Assembly: GCA_023424725.1 (NCBI GenBank)
Contig: JAFADQ010000205.1
Location: 1 to 8,797, forward strand
Direction: 5' to 3'
DNA from: Bacteroidota bacterium
Lineage (GTDB): Bacteria; Bacteroidota; Bacteroidia; Cytophagales; Hymenobacteraceae
Length of the DNA: 8,797 bases
Numbering within the stretch: position 1 is the first letter of the stretch; every line of letters starts with the position of its first letter. The translations under genes were made by a program, and so were the position numbers. The notes beneath the pieces are model-generated. The model saw only the letters and a list, made by a program, of their open reading frames with translations, was not told the DNA's origin and did not search any database. Shown here piece after piece: positions 5,526 to 8,797 of the stretch.

Positions 5526-6815
5526 CTATCTTCCAAACCGTTTCCGCGCCTCGCGCGATAATTCTTCTCTATGGTCGGGGTGGGCAATGTTGATGAGGGC
5601 TTCGGCGCGCTGGCGCAGGTTTTTGCCGTACAAATACGCTACGCCGTACTCGGTAACTACATAGTGCATGTGGGCGCGTGTGGTAACTACGCCGCCGCCC
5701 GGTTTAAGAAAAGGCACAATGCGCGAAATTCCTTTTTTGGTTACCGAGGGCAGCGCGATAATCGGTTTGCCGCCTTCCGATAAAGCCGCTCCGCGAATAA
5801 AATCCATTTGCCCGCCTACGCCCGAGAACTGATAGGTGCCTATGGAATCGGAAACCACCTGCCCGGTAATATCAATCTCGATAGCAGAATTTATAGCGGT
5901 TACTTTGGGATTGCTTCTAATTACGGTTACATCGTTTACATAATCGGAGCTGAGCATTACCACCTGTGGGTTGTCGTCTGCGAAATCGTAGAGTTTGCGG
6001 CTGCCGATGATAAAGCCGGTAGCGATTTTGCCGCGGTGCTTTTTCTTCAGCGCGTTATTTATCACGCCGCTTTCTACCAAAGGCATAATGCCGTCGCTCA
6101 TCATTTCGGTGTGTATGCCCAGGTTTTTGTGGTTGGTGAGGCTTTGCAAAACCGAGTCGGGAATAGCGCCGATGCCCATTTGCAGCGTGGCGCCGTCTTC
6201 TACCATTCCGGCAATATAGCGGCCAATGGTTTTCTCTACGTCGGTGGCGCGGGCCGCGTAATTTACCTCCGGCAGGGGCATATTTGCCTCTACCAGGCAA
6301 TCTATCTTGTGCAGCGGAATTAGCGCGTCGCCATGCGTGCGCGGCATTTGCGGGTTTACCTGCGCAATTACATATTTAGCGTTATTTACCGCCGACCGGG
6401 CAATATCTACCGACACACCCAGCGAGCAAAAACCATGCTTATCGGGTGGCGATACATGCACCAGCGCAACATCCAAAGGCAAAATTTTCTGGTCGAACAA
6501 GCGCGGTATTTCGCTTAAAAAAACCGGCACGTAATCGCCGCGGCCCTGGTTTACCGCCTCGCGCACATTCTCTGATACGAACAGCGAGTTTATAAAAAAA
6601 CTATCGGAACAAGACTCGGCCGCGCAGGGCATGTCGCCAAGCGTGCTGATGCTTACAAGTTCTACATTTTTTAATTCGCCGGAGCGCTCTGCCAATTTGT
6701 TAACTAAATGTTGCGGTGTGGCGGCGCTGCCGTGCACAAACACACGGTTGCCAGATTGTATAATACTTAGCGCTTCTTCGGCCGAACAGAATTGCGGATT
6801 GTTTGGTTTTGTCAT
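5526..6815 (-). CDS. Acetyl-CoA hydrolase/transferase family protein (class I CoA-transferase)
   Basis: This 429-residue enzyme matches the acetyl-CoA hydrolase / 4-hydroxybutyrate CoA-transferase family, which moves CoA between short acyl groups or hydrolyses acyl-CoA through a glutamyl-CoA intermediate. The N-terminal domain has VFVHGSAATPQHL (25-37) and VALVHVSPPDKHGFCSLG (116-133). The catalytic glutamate is Glu237 in GIHTEMMSDG (233-242), and the SGVGGQMDFIRGA oxyanion/CoA-binding motif is at 331-343. The C-terminal domain ends with VTEYGVAYLYGKNLRQRA (387-404) and the usual AHPDHREEL (411-419). Length and motifs are complete, so it should be active. Acetate, propionate, succinate or 4-hydroxybutyrate are all possible substrates, and neighbours give no pathway. 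It is a single-gene unit, divergent from the DUF6265 gene and closed by a strong terminator. Confidence 0.92.
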   Translation of the reverse strand: MTKPNNPQFCSAEEALSIIQSGNRVFVHGSAATPQHLVNKLAERSGELKNVELVSISTLGDMPCAAESCSDSFFINSLFVSENVREAVNQGRGDYVPVFLSEIPRLFDQKILPLDVALVHVSPPDKHGFCSLGVSVDIARSAVNNAKYVIAQVNPQMPRTHGDALIPLHKIDCLVEANMPLPEVNYAARATDVEKTIGRYIAGMVEDGATLQMGIGAIPDSVLQSLTNHKNLGIHTEMMSDGIMPLVESGVINNALKKKHRGKIATGFIIGSRKLYDFADDNPQVVMLSSDYVNDVTVIRSNPKVTAINSAIEIDITGQVVSDSIGTYQFSGVGGQMDFIRGAALSEGGKPIIALPSVTKKGISRIVPFLKPGGGVVTTRAHMHYVVTEYGVAYLYGKNLRQRAEALINIAHPDHREELSREARKRFGR

Positions 6816-6819
6816 CCTG

Positions 6820-6827
6820 AAAATATA
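6820..6827 (-). promoter_or_regulatory. Possible -7 box of the CoA-transferase gene
   Basis: On the minus strand TATATTTT matches the Bacteroidota -7 consensus TAnnTTTG at seven of eight positions. It lies only 4 nt before the ATG at 6815. A clear -33 TTTG is missing at the right distance (only T-rich sequence), so this may be chance. Confidence 0.25.
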
Positions 6828-6906
6828 GCGTTGAAAAGGATATGTAAGTAAAACGACGGCAAGGTGTTATTGTTTTTAAGTTTTTGCCGCGTGGTTTGCC
6901 TCTAAG

Positions 6907-6937
6907 TTTGATTTAGGTTTTCTGCGATGTAGATTTA
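6907..6937 (+). promoter_or_regulatory. Candidate Bacteroidota-type promoter for the DUF6265 operon
   Basis: TTTG at 6907-6910 and TAGATTTA at 6930-6937 fit the -33 (TTTG) and -7 (TAnnTTTG) elements of the primary sigma factor in this phylum, with a 19-bp spacer, which is the usual distance. One base of the -7 box differs. Only 6 nt separate it from the ATG at 6944, so transcription would begin at or next to the start codon. Confidence 0.4.
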
Positions 6938-6943
6938 CATATT

Positions 6944-7420
6944 ATGAAGCGTAAAATTACCGCCACATGCTTGCTTTTTTGCCTCTTGCAGCTTTTTTGT
7001 GAGGCACAAGCGCAAATAAAAGCAACTGGTAAAGATTTTGCCTGGCTTATTGGCAACTGGGAAGGAAAACCAGGCGACGGCGATTTTTATGAGAACTGGA
7101 CCAAAACCGGCCCCGGAAAATTTGCCGGCAATGGTTTTATGATACTGAATAGCGATACCGTAATGAACGAAGCAATTCGTCTGGAAAAAGCCGGCAAAAG
7201 CTGGGCGTATATTGTTACTGTAGATAAGGCCAAACCGGTGGTTTTTAAGCTGATAGCAAAAGATAAAAACCGGTTTGTGTTCGAGAATAAAGAGAACGAT
7301 TTTCCGCAGCAAATTATTTATACGCAACTGCCAAACGGCAACCTGCTGGCCGCGATAGAAGGTGTGCGAAAGGGCAAAATTGTGCGGCAGGAATTCCCGT
7401 TAAAGCGCGTAAAAAAATGA
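6944..7420 (+). CDS. Exported DUF6265 (lipocalin-like) protein
   Basis: The 158-residue precursor has a signal peptide (1-23, cleavage after AQA before Gln24). This fixes the ATG, because no in-frame Met follows until residue 66. The mature part shows the DUF6265 pattern: WLIGNWEG near the start (34-41), a turn with GPGKFAGNGFMI (56-67), ALTERNATING strands with EAIRLEKAGKSWAYIVTV, and the diagnostic FENKENDFPQQIIY (113-126). The fold is predicted to be a small beta-barrel related to lipocalins; the ligand is unknown. With no lipobox Cys, it should be soluble in the periplasm or secreted. Its stop codon overlaps the start of the next gene by 4 bp (ATGA), so the two form an operon and are likely translationally coupled. 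Confidence 0.85.
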   Translation: MKRKITATCLLFCLLQLFCEAQAQIKATGKDFAWLIGNWEGKPGDGDFYENWTKTGPGKFAGNGFMILNSDTVMNEAIRLEKAGKSWAYIVTVDKAKPVVFKLIAKDKNRFVFENKENDFPQQIIYTQLPNGNLLAAIEGVRKGKIVRQEFPLKRVKK

Positions 7421-7842
7421 ACGTAAAATCGATAAAAGTTTTCTTTTTTGCCGTAGTTTTTTGCTGCGGTTTTTCGCTGCCGGCAAGCGCGCAAATTTAC
7501 TTTTACCTGCAGCCCGATGCCGCGAAAGCAAAAGCTGCGAAGGCCGGTTTTGCCTTCAGTAAAGAAGAAAAAACCGCTGGAGATACACTACAACTTATCT
7601 TTTATAAAAGCACCGATGCCAGCAATAAACTCACCATCACCATCGATCCGGCCGGTTTTTGTTCGCAGTTTAGTTATACCTTGCCAGCGCAATCTGTAAT
7701 TACGTTTCATAAAAACCTGAGCACCAATTTTACCCAGCGCGACAACGGTTTGTGGGAAAGCCGCGAAAAGAATTTCCTGCTGCGGGTAGAGCAATCTGCA
7801 GGAATTACCACAGCCGTTTATTTGCCTTATACTGCCCCGTAA
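7417..7842 (+). CDS. Small exported protein of unknown function
   Basis: I do not recognise this 141-residue protein. It begins with a signal peptide (1-25, ending ASA before Gln26). The mature part has a Lys/Ala-rich stretch (36-56) and then mostly beta-type segments: DTLQLIFYKS, KLTITIDPAG, SVITFHKNL and GLWESREKNFLLRV. A single Cys (82) remains after cleavage. The ATG overlaps the stop of the DUF6265 gene by 4 bp, which supports the start and co-expression. The final segment of alternating hydrophobic residues suggests a compact beta-sandwich or small barrel. A function linked to the DUF6265 partner is a reasonable guess only. Confidence 0.8.
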   Translation: MNVKSIKVFFFAVVFCCGFSLPASAQIYFYLQPDAAKAKAAKAGFAFSKEEKTAGDTLQLIFYKSTDASNKLTITIDPAGFCSQFSYTLPAQSVITFHKNLSTNFTQRDNGLWESREKNFLLRVEQSAGITTAVYLPYTAP

Positions 7843-7867
7843 TTTGGTGCCCGCAGGGTGGCAAATT
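7841..7867. terminator. Possible bidirectional terminator in a 27-bp convergent gap
   Basis: AATTTG (7841-7846) faces CAAATT (7862-7867), with a TGCCC/GGGTG inner stem (two G-U pairs, one internal mismatch) and a GCA loop. It fills nearly all the space between the plus-strand stop at 7842 and the minus-strand stop at 7870. The T tracts are poor, so it is a weak call. Confidence 0.35.
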
Positions 7868-7869
7868 CC

Positions 7870-8676
7870 CTATTCCGAAACTACTTTAATTTCTACCCGG
7901 CGGTTTTTTTGCCTGTCGGCTTCGGTGCGTTCCGGAAGTACCAGCGGTTTGGTACGGCCAAAGCCGCGGTAAGAAAGGCGCTTGGCTTCTATGCCGTTCT
8001 TAATTAAATAATTATACACAAAGCGGGCGCGGTTTACCGACAGTTCTTTCTTGCCGGTGCTTTCGTCTAATCCATCCGAGCCGGGGTCGCAGCAAATGTG
8101 GCCTTGTATCTCGATTTTAAGCGTTGGTTTTTGTTTTAACAGCTCCAGTAAATTTTCCAGCGCCGGCTCCGATTCGGGTGTTACCATGTGGCGTCCGGGT
8201 ACGAAATCGAGGTTTTCTATTACCAGGGTTTTCCCGGATTTTAAGTTGCCCAAATTTTGCCTGCCGCTATTGTACTTTACAATAATTTCGGCTTTTCTAA
8301 ATCTGGCATCGGCATCGGCGGTATTGGCTGCGGCGGCCATTTTTGGCCCTAAACCACGGCAATCTGCTATGTCGGTATCGGTAATTCCGGAGCCTTTTTT
8401 CAACAAATATTTTTTTACCGCATTTGCTCTTCTGCCCGATAAATCTTTATTGTCGGGCAAATTTCCGGTTTGGTCTGTGTAGCCATAAATTTTAACCTCG
8501 GCAGGTTTTTTTGCCCGCCAGATGGTATAGAGCGAATCTAGCTTTTGCCGGTGTTTATTGGTTAATTCAAATTCTGCAGTATCGAAATAAAGAGCCACCG
8601 TATCAGAAGTCTGGCTATTTGCATCTGATAGAAAAATTGCCCAAAAGAAGAAAACAGAGAAAGTATATTTCAGCAT
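7870..8676 (-). CDS. Exported protein with two tandem OmpA-like domains
   Basis: The 268-residue precursor has a signal peptide (1-21, ending ANS before Gln22) and no lipobox. It holds two OmpA C-terminal-like domains and nothing else. Domain 1 (about 27-135) has GYTDQTG, NKDLSGRRANAV and a shortened GLGP loop; Asp68 and Arg83 lie 15 residues apart, as in the diaminopimelate-binding pair of Acinetobacter OmpA. Its final motif is FRKAEI rather than NRRVEI. Domain 2 (about 148-267) has IQGHICCDPGSDG (190-202), ELSVNRARFVYNYL, GFGRTKP and a textbook NRRVEIKV (258-265), but Cys195 stands where the Asp would be and the loop is longer. It probably binds peptidoglycan in the periplasm through at least domain 1. 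There is no barrel or TPR region. Confidence 0.87.
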   Translation of the reverse strand: MLKYTFSVFFFWAIFLSDANSQTSDTVALYFDTAEFELTNKHRQKLDSLYTIWRAKKPAEVKIYGYTDQTGNLPDNKDLSGRRANAVKKYLLKKGSGITDTDIADCRGLGPKMAAAANTADADARFRKAEIIVKYNSGRQNLGNLKSGKTLVIENLDFVPGRHMVTPESEPALENLLELLKQKPTLKIEIQGHICCDPGSDGLDESTGKKELSVNRARFVYNYLIKNGIEAKRLSYRGFGRTKPLVLPERTEADRQKNRRVEIKVVSE

Positions 8677-8690
8677 AATTATTTATACGG

Positions 8691-8731
8691 ATTAAAAAAG
8701 GCTGCATACAAAAAAAGCAGAAACAGCCTTT
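8691..8731 (-). terminator. Terminator-like hairpin just upstream of the OmpA-like gene
   Basis: On the minus strand AAAGGCTG (8731-8724) pairs with CAGCCTTT (8704-8697), around a 19-nt T-rich loop, and runs straight into a T tract (T's to about 8695). It either ends a gene lying beyond the right window edge, or sits in the leader of the OmpA-like gene, whose ATG is only about 15-20 nt further on. Confidence 0.55.
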
Positions 8732-8797
8732 ACATTGCACTAAACGAAATTATAAAAATCCGAAGATTAAATATTGGTTAGAATTATAATAATGTGA

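Noticed and set aside
5808..6323. A 171-codon plus-strand open frame opposite the CoA-transferase gene.
   Set aside because: It lies wholly within a gene with full family motifs, and its own translation is rich in Tyr/His/Ala without family features; it is an antisense shadow.
8051..8482. A 143-codon plus-strand open frame opposite the OmpA-like gene.
   Set aside because: It is fully antisense to a gene with clear OmpA motifs and a signal peptide, and its product shows no recognisable domain.

Overview
This window looks like chromosomal DNA from a member of the Bacteroidota, probably of the Cytophagales/Hymenobacteraceae type. The pointers are a DUF3943 outer-membrane-type protein, a DUF6265 lipocalin-like protein and an OmpA protein with a 'GHICC' motif. 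Starts lack Shine-Dalgarno sites, and there are -7 boxes close to TAnnTTTG. The placement below phylum is inference. No tRNA, rRNA, CRISPR array, phage gene or transposase gene is visible.

Layout from left to right. Positions 1-375 hold a foldback, MITE-like element (about 4-164, flanked by TAA on both sides) and the 3' flank of a minus-strand gene for an exported DUF3943 protein (376-1926). The divergent spacer 1927-2519 carries a REPIN-like element (2117-2275), two inverted REP palindromes enclosing two smaller ones, and then a terminator-like hairpin. A plus-strand gene for a membrane-anchored neutral zinc metallopeptidase (YpfJ/PF04228 type) follows; its real start is 2520. It converges on a strong bidirectional terminator with a minus-strand two-gene unit: a sensor-only protein with three PAS domains (5103-3832), then a small CZB-like protein (3814-3467). 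The second protein has lost three of the four CZB zinc ligands. A 422-bp spacer with strong hairpins precedes a minus-strand acetyl-CoA hydrolase/CoA-transferase gene (6815-5526). Divergent from it are two overlapping plus-strand genes for small exported proteins (DUF6265, and one unrecognised). The last gene, on the minus strand (8676-7870), encodes an exported protein with two OmpA-like domains. A terminator-like hairpin sits just upstream of its start codon.

Most genes look like housekeeping or envelope functions: four exported proteins, one membrane protease and one metabolic enzyme. The least ordinary items are the PAS/CZB-like pair, which has sensory parts but no recognisable output domain, and the two non-autonomous palindromic elements. 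I see no evidence of a defence system, biosynthetic cluster or other large new system.
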